Shown: positions 30,981-44,342, counted from the first letter of the stretch. The stretch: 64,000 nt of DNA from Pseudoscleropodium purum (GCA_963969395.1 OZ017798.1:16298173-16362172); one strand, 5' to 3'. The notes: generated by a model not told the origin, from the letters alone. Program-made: numbers and translations.

Positions 30981-32628
30981 TAAGGGTTGGTTTAGACTAC
31001 AATCAAGAAGTGCACCGGTCGGTCAAGAAGTCTTGGCCAAGACATGACTATTTGAAGCAACCGGTGGAATGTTGGACAAGATGAAAAAATGATAAAATAA
31101 CATGTGAAGAAGTCTTGACCGGTTGTAGTCTAAACACCATCCGGAGAACTCTTTTGGCCAACTTCATTAATTGAAGTCCACCGGTGAACTTCACCTCCAA
31201 GAAAATTGAAGGCGGTCAAGAAACTCCAATGTTCTCTAAATTCTTCTTGAAACAATTTATACTTTTGGGTGAGTTTTTTCTTGTTGTGTGCTATTTTGTA
31301 TGACTTCTTATTTTTTTCAAGTGGTTTTGGTGAATCTCTAAATTTGTATGCATTGATAATAGTCAATTGAATTTTTTTTAAATGAATGGGCATTGTTGAA
31401 TTAGGATAAACTTTGATGTTTTTTATGTCCTTACAAGGTTTAATTTCAACAAAATTTATTGGAAAAGGTGCATATTCATATCTTGCTTTTTTGTTTCAAA
31501 ATTTATTAATAGGGAGTGAAATTTGAATGATTCGTTTATATTTGGGTACAAGGAGATTTAGTGGAAGGGGAGGTCAAGATAACCTTAGGGTCTGTCAACT
31601 TTGGCGTCTTGTATCTTGGTCATGCAAGGTTCAAATGTTATGAGACTTGTGTTGAAAGTTGCGAAATTTTGTCTAGTATTTGTGATATAAATTTCATAAA
31701 CAATGAGAAAAAATCGAGTGACTGATTGGTGTTTGAGTACAAAGAGGTTTAGTGAGAGGGGAGGTGAAAGTAACCTTAGGGTCTGTCAACTTCGGCGTCT
31801 TTTATCTTAGTCATGCAAGATCCAAATGTTATGAGACTTGTGTTGAAAGTTGCAAAATTTTGTTTAGTTTTTGTGGTATAAATTTCATAGACATTGAGCA
31901 AAAATCGAGTGACTGATTGGTGTTTGAGTACAAAGAGGTTTAGTGAGAGGGGAGGTGAAAGTAACCTTAGGGTCTGTCAACTTTGGCGTCTTGTATCTTG
32001 GTCATAAAAGGTCCAAATGTTATGAAACTTGTATTGAAAGTTGCGCAATTTTGTCTAGTGTTTGTGGTATAAATTTCATAGACATTGAGAAAAAATCGAG
32101 TGACTGATTGGTGTTTGAGTACAAAGAGGTTCATTGGAAGTTGGCAGTTGTTCAAAACACCTAATTTCTTTCAAACACCAAACTAACTAGGAATGTGCAC
32201 AAGTTTTTGAACTCACCAAGATCACTTTGGAGACTTGAGGATTTGTGAAGAGCTACGTTGATCGAGTGAGAGGATTTGTTTGAAATACTTGAATTTGTAA
32301 CAAGAGGAGAGTTGCAACGGCATTGCGATTCGTACGGGGAAAACAATATTTTATTGAAAGTAGCTCTTGATCGGAAGCCCAGTTTCTTGTCCGGGGGTTT
32401 GAGGCCGGACAAGAAACTTGGCCTCCGGTCAAGAACTCTTACAAAAAGTGTTGCCACCTAGGATGCCATGTCATTTTTTCATCCATACTTCAAGTTCTCC
32501 ACTGGACAAGAGTTGGCCGAGTGTAAACCCACTCCGGTCAAGAACAAGATTTGCTCCAATCATATTGCTCCATTTTCCTAGAATTCTTGACCGGTGCACT
32601 TCTTGACCGTAGTCTAAACCGGCCCTAA
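30981..32628. mobile_element. TIR element with GACCGG-containing ends, 1.65 kb, non-coding
   Basis: The left end (TAAGGGTTGGTTTAGACTAC, then caagaagtgcaccggtc) and the reverse complement of the right end (TTAGGGCCGGTTTAGACTAC, then ggtcaagaagtgcaccggtc) form imperfect inverted repeats of about 45 bp. A second inverted piece of the same end occurs internally at about 31108-31143, so the left part is itself a foldback. I could not find a clean target-site duplication. The interior holds a 191-bp tandem array and further scattered 'ggtcaagaa' words. No transposase frame. Confidence 0.7.
31530..32133. repeat. Tandem array, 191-bp unit, about 3.1 copies
   Basis: The phrase 'actgattggtgtttgagtac' recurs at 31721, 31912 and 32103 with a 191-bp step. 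The first unit, from about 31530, is more diverged. Each unit carries 'aaccttagggtctgtcaact'. It lies inside the TIR element 30981-32628. Confidence 0.88.
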
Positions 32629-32689
32629 TTCCACAAAGGTTCAAAAAATACGAAATAACTTGGGTTAGATGTCATTTCCATTTTTCTTT

Positions 32690-34090
32690 TCTGAAAAATT
32701 GTTTCAGGGAGCTTCGCTTCTCCCAAAATGCAATCAGCTCTTAAAAGGTCGCTTTAAGAGCAGGCTACCTTAGAGCTTTGAAAGGATGAAAGCCGGTCAA
32801 AAGTTCTGGCACCACGCAGGCAGAATCACACCTATTTAAGAAAATTAACGATTAATTTAATTTGCAGTTGGCAAATCTGGTTGCACTAATTCGCCATTAG
32901 CATCCAGCATTCGACTGCATCCAGCTGTTTTTGAAGAAAAAAAGAATTAAAGAAAAACGCGCAGGTTGCTTGAACTTTCTTTGCTAGATCACTGACTAGT
33001 GGCCGGACATCGGAGATCGATCTTTGCAAGTTACTGAGGTCGATCAGGCTAGACTACAGAACCGGTCAACTGCTTCAACCTTCAACGTATCGATCACCGA
33101 TCGATCTGCAGATTGCGGATCGAGATTCCGAAGTACTCGAAACAAAAATCATGTCACTGTAACGTACAGACCGGGACGTCTTAAATTGGAGAAAACCAGT
33201 GCGTGGAAATCGAGCCTTACACTACAGACTGTACAGTACTATATATTCACTCCAGCCAGCACATACGTACTGAACACGATCACAGTTTGAAAACTGTCTA
33301 TACATTGGCATGGGTACAAACATCCAATGATTGATCGATTGATGCAGACCAGAACTGAGTTCCCAACTTGGACATTCGGCTCATCAGACATCGCCAATTT
33401 TGTTGTTCGATAGGCGCGAATCTCGACCGCCAAGATCGACTGTGACATTCGTCGATCGACACAAAACTTCTATAAAAACTAGAACCGATACATGCAGCGA
33501 TCGATATATGTGGGGCTAGATTCATGTTTCAAGCGGCCGGCCACACGCCCATGTATGCGCGCATCTAGAATCGAAAGGACGGCACCCAAGTCCTGGAAAT
33601 TCCGCCTGTTGACGTTTCGTGAGCTGACTGCGCGCTTGCAATTCAGGGGGACAAAGACAATTCAAGAGGGTGGAGGCACAATTTATGGGCGACGTCAACT
33701 CCAAGTCCGATTAAATGTGGATAAAATATGCTCCGTTCAGGAGCTGTAGCCGCTGGTGGATCTAATTCAGCAGATTCCTCATCGTCACCATTATTGCTGT
33801 TGCTTCCGCTAAAGGGAATCAGGGATGAATTCCGGGGCCGGGATGCAACTGAACATGCCGTGCCACAAGCAACTGAGAAGAATATACTCTTTGTAGATAA
33901 TTACAGTAGTATAATTTGGGGTAGGATCTGCTTAATAAATATTTAATGTCTGTCCCCTGGCTTGGTTTGGCTTGCCCCAGGATGCCTGGGTAAAACAAGT
34001 CTCATATATTTATTTCCGTGTAGAATTTCAGGGAGGAACACCGCCGTAATAGCCACGGCGGGAGGCAATCTCGTCACCCAAGGCATTCAA
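32690..34090. other. GC-richer island, no gene model
   Basis: A stretch with many GATCGATC words (33000-33500) and mixed short frames on both strands. A minus-strand frame at about 33895-33650 (containing NSSLIPFSGSNSNNGDDEES) has a coding-like composition, but it lacks a credible start and has a stop just upstream. It could be one exon of an unrecognised gene or a gene remnant. No family is recognised. Confidence 0.35.
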
Positions 34091-34109
34091 GCCGAAACTT
34101 TAGAAATGA

Positions 34110-34290
34110 AAAGATAATGTATCTAACAGATACTTCTTTAAAATGGCGGGAGTTCACAAACTTAACGCTTTCAATTTTAGTTTAGATTGTGCGGTTTGAA
34201 ATCTATATTAGTCCTAGACTTTAGGGCTGAAGAAATGGTAGATTTCATATGCCAATTTAATGAAATTTTCCATTTAGTGTACATACATCC
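34110..34290. mobile_element. Decayed MITE, family M1, partial copy
   Basis: Contains 'ttaaaatggcgg' at its left and 'ccaatttaatgaaatttt' at its right, and an interior (gtgcggtttgaaatctatattagtcctag) that matches, in the other orientation, the interior of 62870-63167. Confidence 0.5.
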
Positions 34291-34441
34291 AAGAATGAGA
34301 TCATTTTTTGGTTAACCACCCATTAGAGGATTTTTGGGCTTAGGGACGGCCGCTTCAAGCATGTGTGTCGGGAACTGCCTTCCTCTACAGTTTCGGGGAA
34401 CGGTTGTTCTTCACCAAAAAAATGATTTATTCTTGAAATGC

Positions 34442-34466
34442 AGAAAAAAAAAAAAAAAAAAAAAAA
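34442..34466. repeat. Poly(A) tract
   Basis: About 25 consecutive A. It could mark a retroposed end, but no source sequence is recognised next to it. Confidence 0.8.
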
Positions 34467-36158
34467 TTCTTTTTTTTGAACGTGATAGTTGCCATGCTAC
34501 ATTAGCGAGCTACCACGGTCCCCTGTAGGGTTGTTCCTACAATCCTCCCAAGGGTGAAAAAAAATCCTCTAATGCCTTTATCATAGGCTTTGTTCTCCAA
34601 AGTTCAAAATTAGTACCTTGAGCTTTATATAAGTCTAAGATCAAAATAGAGGTTTTAATTGGATTATTCTATAGGAATTAGAAAAAATTTGTGGTTAGCA
34701 AAAGGGCATTTGACTTTCAGAAACAATGCGAATACAAAGGAATAAAAATATTAATATTTTTTAAAAATTAATTTTTTCCCATATCACCTCAAAAGATGCG
34801 GAAATTTAACATTTATCAATATTAAAATAATATCATTTTTATTTGTGCTTTTGTTGCATTTGTGCTTTATTTCAAAAAATTATTATATTTTTCATATGTA
34901 TATGGTTGAGGTCAAGTTCAAAGGAAAAATTGTCATGAGCAAATTGATAGAATTAGGAGAAGAAATGAAAGATTGATAAGGGAACCAACCCATTTCAAGC
35001 CACTTAAGCAATTTCGCATATCTAAAGCACTTTTTTTTAGTGGAGAAATTTTGCCATCTACAAAAATAGGATTCCATATTTTTTCAGAATTTTATTTCTC
35101 ATAATTTAATTACTATAAATTTTTTAGTTCAAGATTTTGTTTGACACATTCTTGTCATGTAGGCCTTCTTATTTCCAACCATAGTTTGCTTGTAAAATAA
35201 ACAAAGAGTGCAACCAATTGTTATGTGCCACAACTGCATTAGAAATTGTGCCATCATTAATTTCTTGTTGATTGGAAAGAATATAGTCTATATGACGGAA
35301 ATGGATCCTTGGTTGGAAATGAGTTGGCTCCCTTAGCAACAATCATACAAAGAAAGAACACATGGACTCAAATGACACATGAGCATTTCCAGTGTTGAAC
35401 AATCTTTTTTAACTTCTTAATGCATCTTTTGGTGTAAAGAAATATTCTTTCATATTTAAATGAAAAAGTAATATCAAAAAAATTATACTTATAGAGAAAA
35501 GGAATATCTCTACCTTATGAAAATGGATTACAAAGTGTTTTACATTAATTACAGTAAATTGATAATATTCTACAAGCAAAAATAATAATAATAATATATA
35601 TCTTCACAAATGTCTAATTTTAGGCTACAAACTAGAACAATTATAGATTTTGGTTTCAAGCCACGAGCCAAAAGAATGGAATATCACCAGTTTAATGGAG
35701 GTGATGTTGTTTTTTCTCTAATTAAATTATCTTCTTTGCATGAATTCAAATGGCATTTCACTTCTACACTAGAATAGGGCATGTATATCTAAAATAGTAT
35801 CCAATCCAATTGTAATCTTCATTGTTGGAGCTCAATTGAACCCTTTTGCATTTTAATGTAATAAAGGGAGTGGAATTGGGGTCAAAATTGAATTGAATAG
35901 TCATTGTCCTATAATTTTAATGAACACCTTCATGCATTTTATACAGATAGGCAAAGATGCCTTCATTATTCCACCATGTGAAGGGATGCTTTGGGATTAC
36001 AATCACAATTGTGTAAGGAGTTTACAAAAGCACAATAGAATCCAAAAGCACAAGTATAGACGTTTAGGGAACAAGAATGACAAGCTATATGTTTTTGTTT
36101 TGACCATATATCTTTTTTTACTAATAAATGAATTGACCAAAATATGTACAAAAAACCA
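34467..36158. other. AT-rich intergenic DNA
   Basis: No gene-like frame or structured repeat recognised. Confidence 0.5.
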
Positions 36159-36307
36159 TGGTTGTCATACTAGACAAGTTACTATTCATTTCATGTCCTG
36201 TAGGATGAGTTATTATTCATCAAATGTACCTAAGAGGTATATTTGATGAATAATAACTCGTCCTACAGGACATGAAATGAATAGTAACTTGTCCAGTATG
36301 ACAACCA
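36159..36307. mobile_element. Foldback element, family F, copy 2
   Basis: Arms of about 65 nt (36159-36225 and 36241-36307) are near-perfect reverse complements around a loop of about 15 nt that is itself partly palindromic. The ends TGGTTGTCATACTGGACAAG resemble those of 12003-12088 and 37177-37447. No coding capacity. Confidence 0.85.
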
Positions 36308-36894
36308 CGCAAAAAACTCTTGAGGTTATCATTCAATTGCAACAAAAATATTGTGAAACTAATCTTTTGAAATATATGCCATATCAAGAGCACCACAATG
36401 GGGATATAATCATATATATTTTAATGTTGTGACTTGGTAGTGCATTGAAGCTCAAAAGAAGGTAAAAGATTTGAATGAAAAATGATGATCATAGCAAAAA
36501 AGAATATTCCTATGATACAATCAAAAAACGGCTCTTCATATAACATTATATAAGAAGGCAATGGTCTTTTCAATGCTAAGAAGGTATATGTTTTGCTATA
36601 TACATGGGAGTTGAATTGGGACAAAATTTGTGGTTGAGTTTATAGTAGTTCAATAAGCCTCTTGCAAAGGCAATTTTGCCCCCGTGTTTTATCCTTGGGA
36701 AAAACACAAAAAACTTTTATTTACTAGGCAAATTATTTTTTGCAAATTTTGAGTTTATACTTGCAATTCGAAGCTCCAAATTAGATAGGGGAGGTGGTAA
36801 TACTAAAATTAATATGGCATAGAATAAGGGATTTATTTTTTTACATTCATCCTTGACTGAACTTTCACAAGAGGCTCGTTGCACTAAAGTAGAC
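36308..36894. other. AT-rich intergenic DNA
   Basis: Nothing recognised. Confidence 0.5.
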
Positions 36895-37176
36895 TCGACC
36901 CAAACTTATCAAGTAATTCAAGGATTGGGATTGGGTGAGGAGCCATATAATAAGACAATTTTGTTCATTATGAGCATAGTGTTGACATGCACCAGCAGTG
37001 AGACGACAAATCCAAAGGAGGCAAGTCAAGTGGAGACCAGAGAGATGACGGACAGCCATTCACGCAGACAAAGATCCAACGGACATGATTAACAGGAATT
37101 GAACGGACAAGATCTCCTGTACCTTATCGTGTAGAGACTAGGTTCGGACTCTGGCCCTTTTGTGCTCCTGAAAAGG

Positions 37177-37447
37177 CCTAGTTGTCATAATGGACAGCAT
37201 ATTATTGTTCACGAACGAATTGGACCAATTTGGGCTGATCGGCTGTCAACTTTGGAGCCCTGTAACTTTTACAAAAAGTATCCAAATTGGGCATATGAGA
37301 TGTTTTTCGGCATTTACAAAAACTGTAGATGCCGAAAAACATCTCATATACCTAATTTGGGTACATTTTGCAAAACTTATAGGGCTCCAAAGTTGACAGT
37401 CGGTCAGCCCAAATCAGTCCGATTTGTCCATGAATAGTAATGTAACT
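37177..37447. mobile_element. Foldback element, family F, copy 3 (right tip truncated)
   Basis: Begins CCTAGTTGTCATAATGGACA like 12003-12088. Inverted arms continue through 'ctttggagccctgtaactttt', 'ccaaattggg' and 'catatgagatgtttttcggc', and meet at about 37318. The right arm ends in 'gtccatgaatagtaatgtaac', lacking the outermost 20 or so bases. It inserted into duplication D copy 2, since copy 1 lacks it. Confidence 0.8.
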
Positions 37448-37926
37448 TTCGCAAAGATTCCGCAATGTTGGGATTCATTTAATTAATTTTTCAGTCTTCA
37501 AAAAACTACTTACGACTGCCGTGATTCCTCTTTTCCATAATCGAATGTGGTCATTAATGCTTTTGTACCTCAAATTGCAATGTTTGGGACTCTCTTGTAT
37601 CTTTCTGAAATTTAAACTTTTCAGGGCCAAGATAATGTTGATATTTCTATGAAAAGTTTCACAATACAAAAAACTATGGAACTGTCAAAACCCTGCCTAT
37701 TACAAAAACCGAGACCATTCTCGCACTGTAATGATTGAATAGTCATCTGGCCACGAACACGGCGGGTGGAGAGTGATTTCATAGTTTATCAAATTGTCAA
37801 CAGGGAAATCCCCAAAAACCCGTGGATTCAATACCATAGTGGAGCAGTGGACTTGCGCAACTTGAGTATGGAATGTGGTCGCTATTCAAGCTGTGAATTT
37901 AGCCTTTGCTCGCCATTTGTTATCCA

Positions 37927-37943
37927 AAAAAAAAAAAAAAAAA
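37927..37943. repeat. Poly(A) tract
   Basis: About 17 consecutive A within duplication D copy 2, absent from copy 1. Confidence 0.7.
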
Positions 37944-39385
37944 GGTGTGAAATTATTACTCAGTTGGAGTGACGGATTCCAACACTGGGTCTATCGACTT
38001 TGGAGATTTCTCTGGTTATATAGAAATAGTTACAGGTGAATGGCTAGTGCTTTCCCTGCAAACAGTTGACACTGTTTGTTAGAATGTAATCTTTCAAGTG
38101 AAAATATCATACTGTAAGTTACGGCGTAGTATAGGGACCTGCACCGAAATGTTCCGGGATGGAAGTGTCAACTGTGGACTCTGATCCATACGCAAGGTAG
38201 AAATTCCATTGTAAGCTTGTTTTTTTTGTTTTGTTTTTGTTTTTTTCTATGAAACGGACGATGTAAATTCCCGGCTCCCTGGGTGGAAATTCCATAGTTC
38301 CAGATGCGAATTTCGCAAGAGATAAGATACCTCGAGCAATGGTATCGACTCCTTGTTCCAACTTCCAAGTTCCAACTTCCAAGTACTAGTTGTTTTTAGT
38401 AGGAACGGAATCTCTCCAGAGGATTCGATGTGCATGCACAACACCATTTGGACCAGCCCTGACTGAACAGTAAAGGAAGCTCCCAGTGGTTCCGGGATGC
38501 TGGAGGGAGTCCCATGCTGGTGTCCACTGGGGAGTCTCCCTTGCGAATGTGCCTCCGCAGCAGGATGCGAAGCCTTAAAACGGGCGACGATCGATCGTCT
38601 GCACATGTCGATGCCCAAAAGAAACCCGAGAAAAACTGCGAATTGTGGCGGGCAGCTGGTGTGATTTGGGGAGTCACGGCGAGTCGCGATGGCGATGACA
38701 GGACAGCCAGTTGAGTGGATGACGTCGAGGGCCACGTGAAGACGGCTGGCCGCTGACGCTCTCCCTGGCGTTACTGGAATTTCTGTTCTGTAAAATGGTG
38801 TGGGTTTTTTGAAAATTTACATGACATTTTGTTTACGAAGGAGGTAGGGGTCCCTTTTGCATTCTTGGAAAAGGAGACCCTTTGGTTAAACCCTTAATGC
38901 CTCAATCCTTTTTCGATTTTTTGCACATTTTGGCTTATATCTTTTTGCAGAAATATCATTTACTACAATTTCAAGAACCTGGTCATAAGGGAAGGTTTTC
39001 TCTTCAAGATTCAAGTCTTAGATTGGATGAATGAAAAGTTTGCTAGACTAAACAATGCGTGGAAGCACTCTGTTCATTGTTTAGGATATGGATGTTGGAG
39101 CACCTTTGGGTTAACAAAATTGTCTTGTTAATGGCTCCTCAACTACTCTTAATCTTTGAATTAGTGAAGAAGTCCCTCCCAAGTATCTAGCAAAGCCTAC
39201 AAGTACCATCCTTGCCAACATGGAGAAGACCATTGCTCAAGTGGTTATGCAATGTTACGTAAATTTTATCAAAAATAAATTTGAAACAAAAGAGAATGAT
39301 GATGGTGGTGTGTATTTTTTTGCTCCACCTGCAAGAAACCCCCCATGCGAAAGATGCAATTTGTCTTGTAGTTGAAATCAACACC

Positions 39386-42300
39386 TTTGTCATTTGTTTT
39401 GTTCACATATCATTGTTATTCAAACATTTTCACTCTTAGAGGGATTTGTTTAAAGTAGTGCTACAAACCTTTCAAGGAAAGATAATGGAATTTTTTTATT
39501 TTTTTACATGGTTGCCATGGATGTAAAAATTTGATGCCTATTTTGGATCATCAATTCTGTATTTTGTGAGTTCTACAAGCTAATTTGGGATTTAGATTCT
39601 AAATATGAATTTTAAATTTTACAAATATTATCATCCACAATTCTACAATAATTAATTTTTTGAAACTTTATTTTTCTTGATATAAAAAATTGGAGCAAAT
39701 TTTTACCCTTCCTAAAAACTCATAGCTTGAGTATAGTGGAGTCTTTCTTGGAGGCTCTTCCAAATAGCTCATAGCCATATGTTTGTGAGTCATGTGGTAC
39801 CACACTTGGCTTTGATCATTTCTGGGTCTTTTATGAGGTAGGATACTAAGACCCATTCCTGCCCCTTTAAGAAATTACCTTCTTCTATTATCAAGAGTTA
39901 GAAACATAGATTATTTTTGGAGAAAAACTTAGTGGAAAAAAATTATCTCAAAATTGATCTTTTAATTTTTAGGAATATTTGAAGTGCAAGGTAATAACTT
40001 CATATTTTTGTTTATTCTTCAAAAAGTAAAAATTCAAAAGAAGAGAATCTGCCAATATTTCATTGAAAGATGAGTTAACTTCATTAGAATTGTATTATCA
40101 AGAGGTTGGTTTGAGATGAAGATGTAAGGCTTGGAAATGAGGTGTTTTATTTTATTGGTCTCTTATACTTTGTTGAAATTCTTTTTAATGTGTACCAAAA
40201 AAACCCCTTTTAATTACAAATGTAGGTGCCTAGTGCTTTGCCTTCGGTGAGTGTTCAGAGAGTCAAAATAATCCTTAGACATCGGCATTTTTTGGATGAA
40301 AAATGTGAAAATAATGGTTGGACTTATTCTTTGATTCCCTTTGTGAGAGCAAATAAACAATGCTTTCTAATATTACTTTTGCTTGTACAAGTTAGAGACT
40401 CATTCCAAGACTAGGGATAGTTTTTCACTAAAAATTATGACTATTTTAGATTTGCAAGTACCTAGAAAAGTGCCAAAGTCATAGAATTTCATCAATTTAA
40501 CAAAAATGATGCTACATGTCCTCTTAGTGCTAGAAAGTGTGATTGAAAAAGCTTAAGATGTTGGACTTTGATTGAGTGGGATGGGCATAAAGTATTGATT
40601 TGAGTATATATAAAATCACAATTGTTTATAACAAGGACATTTTTTGTGATCAATTTCAGCTTTCTAAAGAGTGAGTTTAGATTATGTTTCTAGTCTTAAT
40701 TAATTCTCATTTAAAAAAAATCTTAGTATGTAAGTGTGTAATTGCAATTAATGAGAGACTCACACTTCAAAATAGTCCTAGTGAAGATGCAATAATTGTA
40801 GGATTACATTTGTTATGTAGGTAAGTACTTTACAATTAATGAGAGACTCACACTTCAAAATTATAGTACTACATTGTTAACTTCAAATATACTTCACCTT
40901 CAAACTTAGAAGAAAAAAATACTCAGCCAAATAGTGACGTCAAGGATTTGATTGTAGACAAAAATGAAGGTGACTAATGATTGAATAAAATTTGGTTACA
41001 TGTTAACTAAGTCTCCATCTTAATCATGTTATTTAGTCAATAATCATTGAGATTATTAGTATCATAGATATTTATGATAAACAAAAGAATTAATTGTCTC
41101 CCCTTTTAGGCTCAATATTTCTAAATGAAAAACTAATCTTTTTTATAGTCACATGTTTTCTATATGGGAATCTTGCAATCACAAATGTCAAGCATAAATA
41201 AACTATATCACAAGGATTTTAACAAATAATTCAACTTGGCATTATTTGGTAGACTATATGTTACATGCATCAAGGGGATCAAACAACTTCCTATGGGATG
41301 CTATGAATGATATAGAGTATTTTGCACATTATTTTTAGTTTTCCACAATGGAATAACATTATATAGGCTTGCATGTATTGTTATTCAATTTTTTTTAGTT
41401 TGATGTGTTGATTCTTTTCCCAGGTTTTTCAATAACAGTTACTTTAGAAACAATGTGAGACCTATTATAGGGTACATTTTAAATGTTGAACCTAATAATT
41501 AAAAAAATATTCAGATTACTAGACCATCACTTTTTTGAAGCATATTGTATTATAACTACTATACAATATATAATAATGATCCATAGTTCATAGTTTGTAA
41601 ATCTATTAGTTAAAAAAGGAAGGGAAGAATCGGCATGAGGAACTTATATTATCCATTTGCAAATTAACAAATTAATTAGTAACATCTTATTTTGGGTTGT
41701 TATTTGTTCATTTTCTACAACTCAAATATGGGACATGTGGTTAGAAATCCCTAAATGCCTAAGCCTTTTCAAATGTGTTTTGCCTGTGAAAAAGGCGAAT
41801 GGGCTTATAATTATCACCATTGAAGCAAATTTTTTTTTCAAAATCTAACCATATGGATGTTCAAAGAGCTTGCTTATTGGTATATACACCAATTTTGAAT
41901 GCAAAATTACATAAGAGTTGTGAGATTATAACAAGAGGAACGTATATTTTTTATTTTTAGTACATTGTTCCTCCCTACAATGTTTCAGAAATTTGCACAT
42001 AAATTTTTTTTTTTGAATTGGAGGTGACATGAACAACTACAACTTGTATTAGCACACTAAAATACACTTTTAAAAAAAAATTATTTCACATGGAAAGCTA
42101 TTAAACTCATTACACAATTCACCTTGCAATTGTTGATATGCAATTTTTTTTATAAGTATAAATTAGAAATAACTCCAAATCAACACTTGCTTTTTTTAAT
42201 TTTCAATGGTAAAAATCGTGAAAACACTTTACTCTTTCCATTGGGACCATTTTCAAAGTAAATAGATAAGTACAAGTTTTTAGATCTCAAATCAAATGAA

Positions 42301-43189
42301 ATTGCTCAAAGTCAGAAAATGAAGTAAAATTAGCAAATTTCACTATTTCACTAATGGACATACATAGCTCTGGAGACCTTTCAACAATCAAATATGTACC
42401 TTTTTTGAATGAAAAATGAAAGTTTTCAATGGTTAATCCTAAAAACTGCTTGAAAAAATTTAAAACAATCAAAGCAATTAATTGTCCATATTAAAATGAG
42501 CCTGAAATTTTAGATTGAACATACATGGTTGGTTGGGCATTTAGAGATTAAAGATGTTGGTTGTATAAGTCAAATTTAACCAATATAATACTACTTGTGG
42601 AATTTTCAATTTTCATGATTTTTTTTCCTATTGTACATGTATAATTAATTTGTATAAATTGTTTGATATATGATGTCTATATATGCACTATTTCAATATG
42701 TTGTATTCAATAATAGTTAGATTGTATATGTTATAATAATCAGTGATAAAAAATTTATAATTTTTTTACTAGAATAGGGACATGTTTAAATGCCTCAAAT
42801 TTCAATTTTAACTAACATAGTATATGATATAGGAAAATAAATGAAAAGTAAAAGTACAAAAAAAATAGGGACATATCTAATATGAAATAATAGCTAAATA
42901 GCCCTGTTGTTTTGAAGCACTTATATATGAATTACAAGGTATTGTGAAGTACTTGGGATTCTTTTAATTTCAACATACAAAACTAGTGAGAATGATTATA
43001 TGCAGACAACCATTTGAGAAAAAACAAGCCCTTGGCAACTGGGCTATCAAGCTTTGAAAAGCCAAGCTATAATTTGTGGGGTAGGGAGCTTAGCAAATGT
43101 ATCAAATTTTTATTGTCAACTTGTGTGAATTTCCTAAGTTGAATTCAAATTTTGTTCCCACATATTTTGAATAATGAATGTTGCATATG
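39386..43189. other. AT-rich intergenic DNA
   Basis: About 3.8 kb without a gene-like frame. A short direct repeat 'aatgagagactcacacttcaaaat' (with one change) occurs at about 40750 and 40838. Confidence 0.5.
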
Positions 43190-44254
43190 AGGGTTGTTGT
43201 AAGAAATACGGGTCATTTTGCAATTTGCATAGCATTTTGCAAAATTGGTTTGTGTCCAATGTTATAACTTTTGAATTATAAATTCAATGTCCAAAACAAA
43301 ACAAAAATTCTATTTATAGAATTCTTAATTGTAATTGTATCCTTTATTTTTTTAAATTAAAAAAATCATTTTACATTTAAAAATCAATTTGATTAAGTAC
43401 CTATGCTTTCAGATTTAGAATTTTTAATACTAAATACTAGTTCAAATTAATGATTTTGGGTTGAAATTTTTGTGTTATATTTCTATAGTAGGTAGATATG
43501 TTCCTAATAAAGAATATCTAAAAAAACATTATTTTATATCCTCCACATTCTTGCAAATGAGCTTCTTTTGAGCACGTATTTCTAAACATTAGAAATAGTT
43601 TTGACCTAATTGTTTTGATAAAATCTCATTGCCAAAAAGTGCTCCCAAATATCCAATTTTTATCATTGTTGAAATTTTTTTTTCTATTTTTTACAAATTA
43701 AAATGTTCAAGTATATATTTTCTTTGCCAAAATTTAATGTCCAAAAAATATGTCCCAAAAAATACACGATCATTTTAATTTGTAGAAAATAGGAAAATTA
43801 CTTTTCAACAAAACAAAAAATATACCATTAGAAAAGACTTCATAGTAGTGTAATTTAACCAAAACAAGTAGATCAAAACCATTTTTAATGTTTAGAAGTG
43901 CATGCGTAAGGGAGGCCTATTTGCACAAATATGGAAGGCATAAAATAATGTTTTTTAAAAAGCCCTTTATTTTGGTAGGGATCTATCTACTATAGGAATA
44001 TACAACAAAATTTCAACCAAAAATCATTAATTTGAACCAGTATGTAGTATAAAAACTTCTAATCTATTTTTGTAACTTATTAACAAAATCAATTTTTAAA
44101 TATTTTGAAAAAAAATATGATTACAACAAAAAACTTTAGAAATAGATTTTTAAAATTTTGGGCATTGGGTTTTTAATTCAAAAGTTATAGCAAATGACAA
44201 GAGAATCACAATCATTGTGACCAAAAAATAGTAAAGTGTTTCTTGCAATTACCT
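43190..44254. mobile_element. Long-TIR element, about 1.06 kb, non-coding
   Basis: The two ends are imperfect inverted repeats of about 380-420 bp (43190-43615 against 44254-43865). Matching landmarks are 'ttgtaagaaatac' with 'ttgcaagaaacac', 'gttataacttttgaatta', 'ggttcaaattaatgatttt', 'ctatagtaggtagat', 'aaaacattattttat' and 'ttctaaacatta.aaat'. The centre is about 250 bp. Such long arms fit a Mutator-like or foldback element. Part of it is repeated at 6900-7200. No transposase. Confidence 0.7.
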
Positions 44255-44339
44255 ATAAGCATGTCTAATTGAATAGAATTGTTCATTGGTTGGCAACATA
44301 CTTGTTTGAGCTCAACAAGAAAGTATTGGGGTTGTTGTT

Positions 44340-44342
<3 letters not shown>

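Larger units (their letters stand above)
36895..39385 (+). repeat. Segmental duplication D, copy 2, with inverted ends
   Basis: This contains the same ordered blocks as 8570-9800 (for example 37047-37113, 37636-37660, 38457-38493, 38585-38612, 38638-38668, 38730-38745 and 39330-39375), spread out by insertions including the foldback at 37177-37447. Its left end (ggattgggattgggtgagga ... aataagacaattttgtt) recurs inverted at about 39105-39170, and a 'gcaaaagggacc' block inverted at about 38845-38865. The block therefore looks like DNA carried between inverted terminal repeats. No protein-coding frame is shared with copy 1. Confidence 0.65.

Noticed and set aside
33650..33895. Possible minus-strand coding exon with an Asn/Asp/Glu-rich segment
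   Set aside because: No start, a stop just upstream, and no neighbouring exon could be joined with confidence. Mentioned only inside the GC-richer island entry.
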